Shown here one piece after another: positions 9,314 through 17,450 of a DNA stretch of 64,000 nucleotides; position 1 is the stretch's first letter; each line of letters starts with the position of its first letter. The stretch lies in NCBI RefSeq assembly GCF_030848575.1, contig NZ_JAVDDX010000004.1:62001-126000 (forward strand), read 5' to 3'. Made by a program: the position numbers and the translations under genes. This DNA comes from Haloarcula sp. H-GB4. Its GTDB lineage: Archaea; Halobacteriota; Halobacteria; Halobacteriales; Haloarculaceae. The notes below the pieces were generated by a model, which saw only the letters and a list, made by a program, of their open reading frames with translations, made no database searches and was not told the DNA's origin.

Positions 9314-9439
9314 TGGGTGGCTGGTGTGGGAACGCAAGCTGGAGTGGACGAGGTGCCTATTACAGTGGCAACAGCGCGAAAGCTTCCCCCATTAGGGGAA
9401 GGAAGTGCGTCAACTTCACAAGACGCCCCACCGGGTTAG
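9314..9439 (+). pseudogene. C-terminal tail of a TnpB-like protein
   Basis: One frame ends ...VPITVATARKLPPLGEG, then SASTSQDAPPG and TAG at 9437. This tail, and the DNA around it (GTCAACTTCACAAGACGCCCCACC...GGGGTGAGTAGCTGAC split over 9403-9450), resembles what I remember from the 3' end of haloarchaeal IS200/IS605-type tnpB genes. No catalytic RuvC or zinc-finger part is present. A short hairpin (CTTCCCC...GGGGAAG) lies inside. If the end is intact it could still contain a guide-RNA-like 3' segment, but there is no nuclease. Confidence 0.5.
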
Positions 9440-10516
9440 GGGTGAGTAGCTGACACTAACCGATAGTGGTCCTATATCGACACCCGGTACTTGATTTCTT
9501 ATAATATATATTACAGGAACAGCAGTGTAGCAGAGAACCGTTATTCGATAGAAAGACTAGTTTAGCGGGGCCTGTGTTTCCGGAGCATCACTACGAGATT
9601 AGCTACAAGAGTGTGATGACACCGCGAACCAATATTTAATGGCCAAGAATTCTTGATCACGAAAGCCAAGATTTTGACCCAACCCCTCAGGTAAGTGAAG
9701 TTGCTGTCTCTCAATTGTAGATGGGGCTATGGAACATACAGGCCAACCCCCTCTCCCGGAACGCGAACATGGGGTCGAGCCGCCGACACACTGGGTTGGT
9801 CGGACGGTGGGTCGGCTACCTATGGCGGATACTCCCCTGTCCTCTCCTCGGCACATCGTCGGACAGAAGAGTTCCCGGCCACGCGCGGGACCGTCGGCAC
9901 TGTGCCGGTCGAGCGTGGGGACCGCGTAGCAGTGGCGGACACTCCCGCGCTCGCGCGTAGTCCGAGTCGATCTTGTTGATGCAGTTGTCTTGACAGATGC
10001 AGAACCGGTACGCGGTGTACTCGGACCAGTCGATAGAACCGGGAAGCTCCGGCTTGTGTTCCTGCGGCAGGTTCTCACGACCGGAGCCGCGTGTCGACGG
10101 ACTCGAAACTGATTGCGCCGCCTCTCGGTGCTCCGAGTCGGTCACCGGAACCACCTCGTGGTAACAGCCTGAGCCGTAGTAAACGCCAGACTACGGCAGG
10201 GTCCGCAAGGTTTCCTTACGAGTTGACAGAGAGTTCCTTCAGCGGCATCTTTCAATTCCGACGAGATCGTCAATCTACAATGCTGTAGCTCCGGTTCTGG
10301 TAAAGCAAGGAACGGGAAGAACTCGGTATGGGCCAACGATTGTTGGATAACGCCAACGACTTTTGATTAGCCAACTCTCGATTCGCTTTCTGACCGTCGC
10401 TCGCTGTTCGGCCATCCGCCTGAAACAACAACTCAGTAGACGTGCGTAGTTAGCACTACGAATTCTATCAGTAGCGGCTGAAATTGTGTTAGGGTTGCTG
10501 AATGCAAAGAGCGTAT
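9440..10516. other. Degenerate intergenic DNA, no supported gene
   Basis: Several overlapping frames exist on both strands, but none has haloarchaeal codon use over its length or a known domain. The minus-strand stretch around 9960-10150 (containing IDWSEYTAYRFCICQDN) looks locally coding and may be a scrap of a lost gene. An AT-rich TATA-like run lies near 9500-9515. Confidence 0.35.
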
Positions 10517-10546
10517 CAGTAGTTGAGACTGACTCTCTCAATGCAT
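10517..10546 (-). repeat. Half copy of the dispersed repeat (palindromic half)
   Basis: CAGTAGTTGAGACT...AATGCAT is the left half of the 81-bp unit in reverse orientation. It is followed by about 80 bp that are also conserved, in inverse orientation, next to the IS6 copy ending at 58015. In both places this conserved block sits between the half repeat and the IS6 terminal repeat. Confidence 0.7.
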
Positions 10547-10626
10547 ATGGCGTGAGCAGGTCAGAGAGATCCCAAAGGGATTAGGACGGATCAACTGTTC
10601 CGTAAGTGTGCCTACTCACAATGGGA

Positions 10627-11142
10627 GTGTTTAGTTTGTAGCATTATGCCAGCAAGCGAAACTCTGCAACCAGTTTTCGGCCGTTTTCGGGTTGACGTGA
10701 CTGAAGCAGTTTGAAAACGACGAGGTTTGACGCTTCAGTTCTCGAAAACTCCGTTCGACAGCATTCCGATTTCCGTGGTGACATATCTGAAATCCGAGTC
10801 CAGTTCGTTGCAGTGCAGTTTGGAGGTGTTGAGCGCTATCGACGAGAAATACAGCAGTTTCGACATCGTGTTTTTGCCGAAGTTCGCGCAGGAAAGTTTC
10901 CGTGAGGATGGTCGTAGTCGTCGCAAACAGCCGGACGTGAAGCAGTTCGTTCGACTGCGGACCGGCGGCGTACAGCCAGAATTGCTGATTGTTGATGGGA
11001 ATCACTGTTTCGCCGAGCGCAATCTGATTCGGAGATTTCCCAGATTCGGGCTGTAGATCGGCTTTCTGAACCCAATCGTGGACGGCTTTACCACTGCGTT
11101 GGACACCCAGCAAGAATAGTAATTCGACTGTATTCGACAACC
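10627..11142 (-). pseudogene. IS6-family transposase, 5'-truncated
   Basis: The frame is open from 11140 to 10631 (169 codons). It holds the central and C-terminal part of a haloarchaeal IS6-type DDE transposase: VHDWVQKADLQPESGKSPNQIALGET, whose first part precedes the first acidic residue, then AVFLVDSAQ with the second Asp, and GNRNAVERSFRELKR with the catalytic Glu. It ends in the terminal motif GTGTTTAGTTTG at 10627-10638. About 45 N-terminal codons and the distal terminal repeat are missing, compared with the copy starting at 57377. The break lies at the same codon as in remnant 1. Probably inactive, although the DDE residues are still there. Confidence 0.8.
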
Positions 11143-11197
11143 TTCGACTTCGACGCGGACCCGATCATCCGACAGCCCATCGAGTGGGAAGAGTGAG
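11143..11197 (+). pseudogene. C-terminal scrap of an unidentified protein
   Basis: Directly next to the IS6 break one frame reads FDFDADPIIRQPIEWEE and then TGA at 11195. Codon use is haloarchaeal. It looks like the tail of a gene cut by the IS6 event. No family can be named. Confidence 0.3.
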
Positions 11198-11278
11198 CGG
11201 CGACCCGTAGCGCTCAACAACAACCTTGCCCGGAGGGAAGATTGTACCACCCCGCCACGTCAACCCACTAATATCCCA

Positions 11279-11446
11279 GAATTCGATCGGATCAGTCTCT
11301 ATTCGGTAAAAAGAGCTCGACAGGTCGACGTCATCAACGAATCGTGTACCTGTCCCGACTGGCAGCAGCGTTCACCCGAAGGCGGCTGTAAGCACCTGCG
11401 TCGCGTCGATTACGGGATCAAACGGGGCCGCCTTCCCTTCCCGTAG
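11279..11446 (+). pseudogene. SWIM zinc-finger fragment
   Basis: One frame reads VINESCTCPDWQQRSPEGG followed by CKHLRRVDYG and stops at 11444. The spacing CxC...CxH is that of a SWIM zinc finger, found in short haloarchaeal proteins of unknown role, often on plasmids. The frame is open upstream to at least 11220 but has no clear start codon, so I treat it as a remnant. Confidence 0.5.
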
Positions 11447-11457
11447 TCGTGGCCGGA

Positions 11458-12261
11458 CTATTCCACTGGACGGACTGTGTCGCCATCCCGACGGACCCGG
11501 TCGAACGTTGAGAGATACGCGAGCCGGTCCCGAACCTCCTCGGCATCCAGCTTCAGTTTCGGGGCCAGTTCGTCAACGGTCATCGGTTCATCGAGTGCCT
11601 GGAGGACTTCGAGCCCCCGGTAGTACCTATTCGTGAGCTCTTGGATGCGGGCCTCAATCGGCGTGGTCACCCCGTACCGCTCATCGAGTTCGACCAAGGC
11701 CTCGTTCGCAAACGTGGCGAACTGATCGTCCACCAGGCGTTCGATCTGGGCTTCGAGTTCTTCTCGGACGACGTCGTAATCGAGGCCGGCCTGCACGAGC
11801 ATATTCATGTCCTCGATGTCGTCGTCGCGGCCTGCGATCGCCTTGAACAGGAAGATATCCTCGTTGCTGACCAGCCGGACTGTCAGTCGATCCGTTTTGA
11901 GGAACGGCTCGCTACGCTCTTGCATGCCGTCGGTGAGGACGAGCTTGTTCGCGACCTGCTGGTTGAAGATGTCGAGGCGACACCCATCGTCGTTTTCGAC
12001 GCAGCTCGTCGCCCCCAGTGCCCGATAATCTGGATCCAGCGATTGAACCTCTGCATACCCGAGGTCCATCAGGACGGCCCACAGCTGGCCGTACGCGTCG
12101 CCATCTGGAACGACCAAGTCGATATCTTTCGTCGCCCCCTTGAGGCCGCGCAGCGACATCGCGCCACCACCGATCAGGTAGACCGTGAGCGGGGCTGAGA
12201 GGCCATCAGCGATTCGCTGGAATTTGCGCTCGATGTACTCACGTCCAAAGGTTGGTCTCAT
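11458..12261 (-). CDS. Nucleotidyltransferase-fold protein (MNT/AbiEii-like)
   Basis: The 267-residue protein has the nucleotidyltransferase signature LIGGGAMSLRGL followed by KDIDLVV around residues 31-51; the GG and the DxD pair bind the nucleotide and metal. A third acidic candidate is in CRLDIFN near residue 97. The C-terminal 100 residues are helical and end in a small winged-helix-like part (EPMTVDELAPKLKLDAEEV). Its ATG overlaps the stop of the upstream wHTH gene (ATGA at 12258-12261). Proteins of this kind include toxins of toxin-antitoxin or abortive-infection pairs and DUF6036-type enzymes. Which applies here cannot be read from the sequence. Confidence 0.75.
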   Translation of the reverse strand: MRPTFGREYIERKFQRIADGLSAPLTVYLIGGGAMSLRGLKGATKDIDLVVPDGDAYGQLWAVLMDLGYAEVQSLDPDYRALGATSCVENDDGCRLDIFNQQVANKLVLTDGMQERSEPFLKTDRLTVRLVSNEDIFLFKAIAGRDDDIEDMNMLVQAGLDYDVVREELEAQIERLVDDQFATFANEALVELDERYGVTTPIEARIQELTNRYYRGLEVLQALDEPMTVDELAPKLKLDAEEVRDRLAYLSTFDRVRRDGDTVRPVE

Positions 12262-13184
12262 TGTGGTAGTGTCACCTCGTAGTCAGCCGCCAGCTCTTGG
12301 AACTCGCCCCACTCCGGGAGCCGGGAATCGTCGACCTCGCCGTGTGTCTCGAGGTAGCGGAGCAAGGCGTCGATATCGTCTTCGAGGCCATACTTCGCCG
12401 CCTGCTCTCGGAGGTCATCCTCGTCGACGTCGACGTGGCTGAGGAGAAGGAGACAGTACGAGCGGTGGCGGCTACCGTCATCGATTAACAGCGTATGACA
12501 ACACAGCTCCGTCGGCGAGACTGCGTCGAGCTCCTCCGAGTAGACATAGTATCGATGGCCGGTGAGCAGGAACTGGAGGTCGAAGGCCGCAAATCGAGCG
12601 AGGCCGGTTTCGTGGAACCTCTCCGCGTCGATCTCCGTCTCAGCCTGGGCGAGGAATTCGTCGTAGTCCTCCCAGAGAATCGTGCCCTTCGGGGCGACGG
12701 ATTCGAGGCGTTGGCGGTGCAGATGGTGTGCGAGTTCTTGAGCGAACTCGTGAAGGCGGTCGAAGTCGGCGTTGAAGTCATAGCTGCCGTTGTCCGTGCT
12801 GACGAGACCGCGGTCGCGAAGCTGCTTGAGGACGCGGTTGACCGTGTTGCGGTAGTTGTCGCTTCGGTCAGCGATCTCGGAGACGGTTCGCGGCTGGTCG
12901 AGGTGGTACAGCACCTCGAGTGCCTTCCCGGTCAGCAGCTCGGGGAACTCGATGTGGGAGTGTTGACGGACGAGGTTCCGATAGAGTTCGACGGCGCGAG
13001 CATCCGACGGGACGACTCGTTTTCGCCGACCGTCTCGTTCCGTGTAGACGATCCCCTTCTCGACGAGGTTGCCGACGGCACGGGAGAGGTAGCTTTCGCT
13101 GTGGTCGAGCTTCGTCGCGAGATCGGAGATTGTGTCGCCGCGGTCAACCGTAGCGAGGACCTCGAGTTCGATGCGCCGGAGCAC
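12258..13184 (-). CDS. Double winged-helix regulator paired with nucleotidyltransferase
   Basis: This 308-residue protein starts MLRRIELEVLATV (GTG start) and has two winged-helix modules: ISDLATKLDHSESYLSRAV near residues 18-36 and VSEIADRSDNYRNTVNRVL near 100-118. A C-terminal domain of about 170 residues follows (GTILWEDYDEFLAQAET onwards, with FLLTGHRYYVYSEELD), of unknown fold. The frame is open 211 codons upstream, into the IS1595 element, but TATATATTAG 25 nt above the GTG at 13184 fixes a leaderless start. The four-base ATGA overlap with the nucleotidyltransferase gene shows that both are made together. This order (regulator first, MNT second) resembles AbiEi/AbiEii-like pairs. Confidence 0.75.
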   Translation of the reverse strand: MLRRIELEVLATVDRGDTISDLATKLDHSESYLSRAVGNLVEKGIVYTERDGRRKRVVPSDARAVELYRNLVRQHSHIEFPELLTGKALEVLYHLDQPRTVSEIADRSDNYRNTVNRVLKQLRDRGLVSTDNGSYDFNADFDRLHEFAQELAHHLHRQRLESVAPKGTILWEDYDEFLAQAETEIDAERFHETGLARFAAFDLQFLLTGHRYYVYSEELDAVSPTELCCHTLLIDDGSRHRSYCLLLLSHVDVDEDDLREQAAKYGLEDDIDALLRYLETHGEVDDSRLPEWGEFQELAADYEVTLPQ

Positions 13185-13203
13185 AGTGTAACACAGTACG
13201 AAA

Positions 13204-13217
13204 CTAATATATAAAGA
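13204..13217 (-). promoter_or_regulatory. TATA box of the wHTH/nucleotidyltransferase operon
   Basis: Minus-strand TTTATATATTAG lies 20-32 nt before the GTG at 13184. It decides the start codon, because the reading frame itself is open much further upstream. Confidence 0.6.
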
Positions 13218-13270
13218 AGTTTCGAGTAGTGTTACAGCCAGCAGGCGCGAGAACCGTCTCCACCGGCTCG

Positions 13271-14312
13271 CTCTTATGTAGAACTGTGGAAAGACCGTAT
13301 AGTTACACTGAAACAGCCATAATCTAGGAGTATGTCTTCTGCTCAGCCGGCGTTCGGCGCGATGTTTCGAGAGCTGATTGAGCTGGGCATCGTCGAGATC
13401 GACGCTGAGCCGCTCGATGCGGGCATCGAGCGGCGACTCAAGGAATTCTGGGAGAATACGTCCTGTCCACGGTGCGGACACAACTCCGTTCGAACGTGGC
13501 CACATCTCGACCGCGTTCACTGCCGTGACTGTAACTTCAAGCCGGTCTACACCTACGGAACGCCGTTTCACGAGAAGCACCTCTCCTGCGGCGAGGTGCT
13601 TCTCGCATTCACGCTCTACGCGGACACGTTGCTCAGTATCAACCAGATCGCGCCATTGCTCGGTCGGGCCTACAAAACCGTTCACACGGCGATTCGAGAG
13701 GTGGAAGCCGCGGTTCAGCGCGGCTTCCCCGTTGTCTGGGGGCTCCTCGACCAGACCATCGATGGACCGACACAAGTCGACGAATCTGGCAAGGTCTGCT
13801 CGGGCTACAAAGGGCAAGAGCCGCCGCGGAACAGCCGTTCTCGCGGCGGCTCATCCCAGACAGGCCGATCACGCTGGCGAGGCCGCCACGGTGATCAGTT
13901 GACGCTCGTCGCGGCATGCCGCGACTCGCTTCGCGTGATTCGCGGCCAGCTCGGCATCGACTACAGTGGCGATCTTGAACCAGTGATTCAGGAGGCTGGA
14001 GACCTCTCCCAGCCGCTGGGAGAGGTCTGGACCGACGGACTCCAAGCGTACCGAGAAATGGAGCGTGACCACCGAACAGTCGTCCACAAAGAGCAGTACG
14101 TATCGCCCGACGGCGTCCACATTAACCAAGCAGAGTGCCTGTTTTCGCTCGTCCAGCCGTGGCTGCGGAAGTTCCGCGGCCTGTCCAAGCAGGGCTTGGA
14201 ACAGGCCGCTCACACCTTCGGTATCGTTCGTTCACTCAACCTAGCTGGTGAATCCACCGAGTCAATCATTGACTGTGTCGTTATCGGGGCTTTCCACAGT
14301 TTTACATAAGAG
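13271..14312 (+). mobile_element. IS1595-type (ISH4-like) insertion sequence
   Basis: The 23-bp ends CTCTTATGTAGAACTGTGGAAAG split as 13271-13293 and its complement at 14290-14312 differ at one position. They enclose one transposase gene. The element is 1042 bp, the usual size for this group. The flanks (CACCGGCTCG and TGCCGAAGAA) show no obvious target duplication, so the copy may have been rearranged after insertion or its flanks have changed. It lies about 55 bp upstream of the wHTH promoter and directly upstream of thiM. Confidence 0.85.
13332..14309 (+). CDS. IS1595-family transposase
   Basis: The 325-residue protein opens with a zinc ribbon (CPRCGH near residue 46 and CRDC near 66) and a helix-turn-helix part (SINQIAPLLGRAYKTVHTAI). 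An ISXO2-like catalytic domain follows, with acidic candidates in TQVDESGK (near 154) and EVWTDGLQAY (near 235) and the HINQAECLFS motif (near 266) that matches the H-N-E pattern of ISXO2/ISH4 transposases. The frame is intact from ATG to TAA, and both terminal repeats are present, so it may be active. Confidence 0.88.
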   Translation: MSSAQPAFGAMFRELIELGIVEIDAEPLDAGIERRLKEFWENTSCPRCGHNSVRTWPHLDRVHCRDCNFKPVYTYGTPFHEKHLSCGEVLLAFTLYADTLLSINQIAPLLGRAYKTVHTAIREVEAAVQRGFPVVWGLLDQTIDGPTQVDESGKVCSGYKGQEPPRNSRSRGGSSQTGRSRWRGRHGDQLTLVAACRDSLRVIRGQLGIDYSGDLEPVIQEAGDLSQPLGEVWTDGLQAYREMERDHRTVVHKEQYVSPDGVHINQAECLFSLVQPWLRKFRGLSKQGLEQAAHTFGIVRSLNLAGESTESIIDCVVIGAFHSFT

Positions 14313-14352
14313 TGCCGAAGAATGAGGTAGCACCATCCGTTTTTACGAATGT

Positions 14353-15183
14353 ATGCCAGTCGAACTTGACGCTGATATGGAAACGGTCGCTGAAGAATCG
14401 CCGTTGGTCAACGCCGTCACGAACGATGTCACCGTCAACGACGTGGCACAGACCATCCTTCACTGGGGCGGTCTGCCAGTGATGTCCGACGACGAGCGAG
14501 AAGTTGGGGACATGGTTGCTGGTGCTCAGGCCTGCCTGCTGAACATGGGCACTGTCAGCGAGACAGGCGAGGCGACAATGCTTGAAGCCGGCGAGTCTGC
14601 CAACGACCACAGTGTCCCGGTCGTCGTTGATCCCGTCGGTGTCGGTGCGACGCCGACACGGAACCGAGTCGCCGAGCGTCTCGTCACAGAACTCGATGTC
14701 GCGATAGTCAAGGGAAACTACGGCGAGATCACAGCCTTAGTCGGCGACGAAGCCGAAGTTAGAGGCGTCGAGTCCATTGGCGAGTACTCCAATATCGCGA
14801 CGACGGCCGTCGCCGCTGCGCAAACGTTCAACACTGTTGTCGTCGCCTCCGGCGAGACAGACATCGTTGCGACTGAGGACGTCGCCTACCAAGTCAGCGC
14901 CGGCCACTCCAAGATGGGAACTATCGTCGGCACAGGGTGTATGCTCGGAGCGACAGTCGCAGCGTTTGCAGGGGCTATCGACGACACCGCACACGCCGCA
15001 CTGGCCGGAACCGCCGCCTTCAGTTTGGCTGGGGAAGCCGCCGCAAACGGTGACTTCGGTAAGGTCCACGGACCAGCGAGTTTCAACGTCTCATTCAAAG
15101 ACGCCATCGCTGGTCTCGCCGGCGTCGACACTGCCGACGCTAGGAGCCGAATCAAGGAAGTACTCTCGACTACTGAGGCATGA
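14353..15183 (+). CDS. thiM: Hydroxyethylthiazole kinase
   Basis: The 276-residue protein phosphorylates 4-methyl-5-(2-hydroxyethyl)thiazole for thiamine salvage. Diagnostic segments are PLVNAVTNDVTVNDVA near the N-terminus (substrate site), VVVDPVGVGATPTR near residue 95 and GTGCMLGATVAAFAGA near 195, whose glycine-rich loop holds the catalytic Cys. In archaea thiM is usually followed by thiE, but here the downstream DNA holds only a short broken frame. The gene starts 41 bp after the IS1595 right end, so its native promoter was probably displaced. Confidence 0.93.
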   Translation: MPVELDADMETVAEESPLVNAVTNDVTVNDVAQTILHWGGLPVMSDDEREVGDMVAGAQACLLNMGTVSETGEATMLEAGESANDHSVPVVVDPVGVGATPTRNRVAERLVTELDVAIVKGNYGEITALVGDEAEVRGVESIGEYSNIATTAVAAAQTFNTVVVASGETDIVATEDVAYQVSAGHSKMGTIVGTGCMLGATVAAFAGAIDDTAHAALAGTAAFSLAGEAAANGDFGKVHGPASFNVSFKDAIAGLAGVDTADARSRIKEVLSTTEA

Positions 15184-15246
15184 GCCTCGGTTCGCTTGTC
15201 ACTCCTGGATCCGTTGGTATCAGCCCGTCGTAAGCGGCCCAAGTGA

Positions 15247-15414
15247 ATGGACAAGGTTGCCCGCAAGTTCACCGTCTGGGACCCAGATGTGGGCTTGGAG
15301 AAAGGCAACCTCTACCGGACTTTCGGCAAAGAGCGAACTTAGGACCCGCTCGGCGAGATTCAGATCCAGATTAGCGATGCCGACCACGCCGACTCACTCT
15401 GTGAAGGCGAGTAG
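15247..15414 (+). pseudogene. Short gene interrupted by an in-frame TAG
   Basis: From the ATG at 15247 the frame reads MDKVARKFTVWDPDVGLEKG, then NLYRTFGKERT and TAG at 15340. The same frame resumes with DPLGEIQIQISDADHADSLC until TAG at 15412. Both parts have haloarchaeal codon use, so the first TAG looks like a nonsense mutation (CAG to TAG is one change). The family is unknown to me. Confidence 0.4.
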
Positions 15415-15424
15415 GTAGGATTAA

Positions 15425-15454
15425 CAATAGTTGAGATTGGCGCTCTCAATGCAT
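15425..15454 (-). repeat. Half copy of the dispersed repeat
   Basis: CAATAGTTGAGATT...AATGCAT matches the left half of the 81-bp unit in reverse orientation. The roughly 45 bp that follow (CGCCTCAAGCC...GCGGCTTGT) also match the flank after the full copy ending at 16449, so a longer block is shared between these two loci. Confidence 0.65.
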
Positions 15455-15537
15455 ACGCCTCAAGCCTCGTCTGCTCAGTACATCAGAGTCGGTCGAGCGG
15501 CTTGTGGAAATATAGGATTTCAACAGAGATACTATTG

Positions 15538-15789
15538 TTACTTATCGGCTCTTTCGTTGGAGAAGTTACGATCTATACCGATCCCAATGGTTACTCCTGA
15601 AATCAGTATCCCTGCGAAAAGAAGCATATCACTTGGCTTGAAATCGGAAACAACGAATGCGGAGTTATAATTAATCTTTATATTGCCGAGAACTACACCG
15701 TGCCGGGTGCATTCATAGAAGATATCCCTTCCGCTACATGTCTTCCCAATAACAAATGGTTCAGCGTTCCCGTCGGCAAGGCAATTGGA
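15538..15789 (-). other. Possible small membrane protein, no upstream ATG
   Basis: An 83-codon minus-strand frame reads VIGKTCSGRDIFYECTRHG, then INYNSAFVVSDFKPSD and a hydrophobic helix MLLFAGILISGVTIGIGI before the stop. Composition is protein-like, but the only ATG is at 15627, which would leave 29 residues. The start is lost, or the gene is a remnant. It overlaps the beginning of the plus-strand gene at 15756. Confidence 0.3.
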
Positions 15790-16124
15790 TTATATACACC
15801 ATCTTTGTCCTGTTCATCCGCGGCTTACCAGGGTGGGAAGCCTTGCTCGCGGGTTCCCCCTCCGCTGAGTGGGTTCCGTCAATAACACTAGCTTTTCTCT
15901 GGGGTGCATTCGGTGTTTTTGGACTCTATGGCGCAACGTTTGCCCCCTCCACAGACTCGCTGAAGCAGCGTGCCAACCACCAATGGGGCATGTTAGTAGT
16001 ACTTATAACCATCTTTGTCGCCGGGCTATTCTTTCTTACCCAGGCTTATCGATTCGTCACTGTCGGCGTAAATGTCATTTGTACATCCATATTGCTCCTA
16101 CTTTTGTTGTACGCCAATAAATAG
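15756..16124 (+). CDS. Small four-helix membrane protein, unknown
   Basis: The 122-residue protein has hydrophobic segments at about residues 12-30, 42-62, 76-94 and 97-119 (VNVICTSILLLLLLY). A basic N-terminus (MVQRSRRQGN) suggests cytoplasmic placement. I recognise no family. Nothing nearby hints at a role; both neighbours are repeats or remnants. GC content is lower than in the core genes, suggesting foreign origin. Confidence 0.5.
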   Translation: MVQRSRRQGNWIIYTIFVLFIRGLPGWEALLAGSPSAEWVPSITLAFLWGAFGVFGLYGATFAPSTDSLKQRANHQWGMLVVLITIFVAGLFFLTQAYRFVTVGVNVICTSILLLLLLYANK

Positions 16125-16365
16125 AAAATTCGCGATAAGAAACAAGCACAGGCGTAACGAGTGTTATTTTCCACAATATAGATGTAGGAAAATAGGGTGT
16201 TATAAAAGAGGTCTCACACCGTGGGGGCTGGCATGTCTAGTTGAGCGACTTTGAGTGGCTACGCTGCCGGAAGTCGTCAAAATTCGCGTGTATAGTTGGT
16301 GGTTCAACATGATTGAGCGTTTGGAGAGCAATCTGAGTCAGTTTCCGTTCACTGGATCGTCCAAA
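16125..16365. other. Gene-free stretch before a repeat
   Basis: No supported gene or RNA. The sequence near 16260-16350 is moderately GC-rich and without long frames. The full repeat copy follows directly. Confidence 0.3.
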
Positions 16366-16449
16366 TACATACATTACAGCCCCGCTACACCCGCTGTAGT
16401 CTCAACTTCCCCCGGCGTGCAGTAGTTGAGACTGGCGCTCTCAATGCAT
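16366..16449 (-). repeat. 84-bp dispersed repeat, full copy in reverse orientation
   Basis: Read on the minus strand it starts ATGCATTGAGAGCGCC, contains CAGTCTCAACTACTGC and GTTGAGACTACAGCGGG, and ends GGGGCTGTAATGTAT. It is three bases longer than the 81-bp copies, the difference lying in the central spacer. Confidence 0.75.
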
Positions 16450-16740
16450 ACGGCTCAAGCCCCAACTCCTCAGTAAGCCAGAGTCGGTTAATCGGCTTGT
16501 TGATTATGTTGAATACTTCGTTCGCTAGGTAGAATCGATTCCGATCACGGTGAGTTTCTCGGGTGTCCCGTCATCGGGCGGTTGGGGTGGAGCTACGGTA
16601 CAGGTGAGCCAGACCACCGAAGAAGGACTGTTAGATGAACAGCAGACCTCGATGGGTCTCTGTGCGGGTAGCAGCCGCTAAGAGGGCATTTAATTGCCCA
16701 CGACCCGGTAGTTTATTTTGTCGGGCATATATGAAATCCC
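16450..16740. other. Gap with TATA-like sequence before a small membrane gene
   Basis: No gene is supported. The first 45 bp match the flank after the half repeat at 15425-15454. The last 40 bp (TTTATTTTG...ATATATG) probably hold the promoter of the gene at 16741. Confidence 0.3.
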
Positions 16741-17088
16741 ATGGCCAATGGAGGCGACTCCGAGTTCAGCGATGAGGAAATTAGCGGCTATATGAATGAC
16801 GTGGTCATCCTGATGTCAGGCTTTCTGCTGACGGTGTTTCTCACATTCCTCCTCGTTGAGTTGGTGATCGGGCCAATTCTGGCCTCCATCGTCCCTGCGT
16901 TTTCAGGAAGTCTCATCAACTGTACCTTGACCGGCACCGAGTCCGTGTGTACCGGCGGGTTGAGTGCTCGTTGGCTGCTGGTCGTCGCCGTTGGCCCTCC
17001 GCTTACTATCCTTTGGCTGAATAATTATCAGGGCAGGGTTCGGCCTTACTTGGCTGCCCGCGGAATTGTGCCCGAGAAGACTCAGTAA
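16741..17088 (+). CDS. Small two-helix membrane protein, unknown
   Basis: The 115-residue protein has an acidic N-terminus (MANGGDSEFSDEEISG), hydrophobic helices at about residues 22-50 and 78-98, and two cysteines in the loop between them (INCTLTGTESVCTGG). These could form a disulfide outside the cell. The acidic tail and codon use are haloarchaeal, so I accept it as real. No family is recognised. It lies alone between repeats. Confidence 0.6.
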   Translation: MANGGDSEFSDEEISGYMNDVVILMSGFLLTVFLTFLLVELVIGPILASIVPAFSGSLINCTLTGTESVCTGGLSARWLLVVAVGPPLTILWLNNYQGRVRPYLAARGIVPEKTQ

Positions 17089-17136
17089 GCTGGCTGTACT
17101 GAGCAGCGCGAGAGTGATGAGACCGTATGTTGCGAA

Positions 17137-17166
17137 CAGTAGTTGAGACTGGTTGTCTCAATGCAT
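17137..17166 (-). repeat. Half copy of the dispersed repeat (left half)
   Basis: CAGTAGTTGAGACT...AATGCAT contains the best palindrome of the family (TTGAGAC, 5-bp loop, GTCTCAA). The matching right half lies 78 bp further at 17244-17289, in the wrong order to be one unit. Confidence 0.65.
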
Positions 17167-17243
17167 ACGGGGGAGATATTCTGCTCCTACGGACGTCGAC
17201 GCGGAAACCGGCCGTATCAAGGAACTGATTGCCAACCGAAACT

Positions 17244-17289
17244 ATGCATCACAGCCCCCGCTAAACCCGCTGTAGTCTCAACTACGCAT
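17244..17289 (-). repeat. Half copy of the dispersed repeat (right half)
   Basis: ATGCATCACAGCCCC...GTAGTCTCAACTACGCAT is the right half of the unit on the minus strand. Together with the half at 17137-17166 it brackets 77 bp and gives a permuted order, 160 bp upstream of a tyrosine recombinase gene. Confidence 0.65.
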
Positions 17290-17450
17290 CCCGCGGTTTT
17301 AGTATAGCATTATGCAGTTTACCAAGTCCAGAATGTACAGTTCTCAGGTCGTTTAGTCCCTGAAACGGCGATATTCGGTTTTGTAGGTTGGGTTTGTATT
17401 ACGACAGTAAGCACCACCAGTTTTACCCGCACCGTCGCTGTATGGGAAGC

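Noticed and set aside
9599-10078. 159-codon minus-strand frame
   Set aside because: Ser/Arg/Thr-rich composition without haloarchaeal acidity or known motif; it looks like an accidental frame in degenerate DNA.
13185-13817. Upstream extension of the wHTH frame to 13817
   Set aside because: It runs backwards through the IS1595 transposase gene; the TATA element 25 nt before the GTG at 13184 sets the start.
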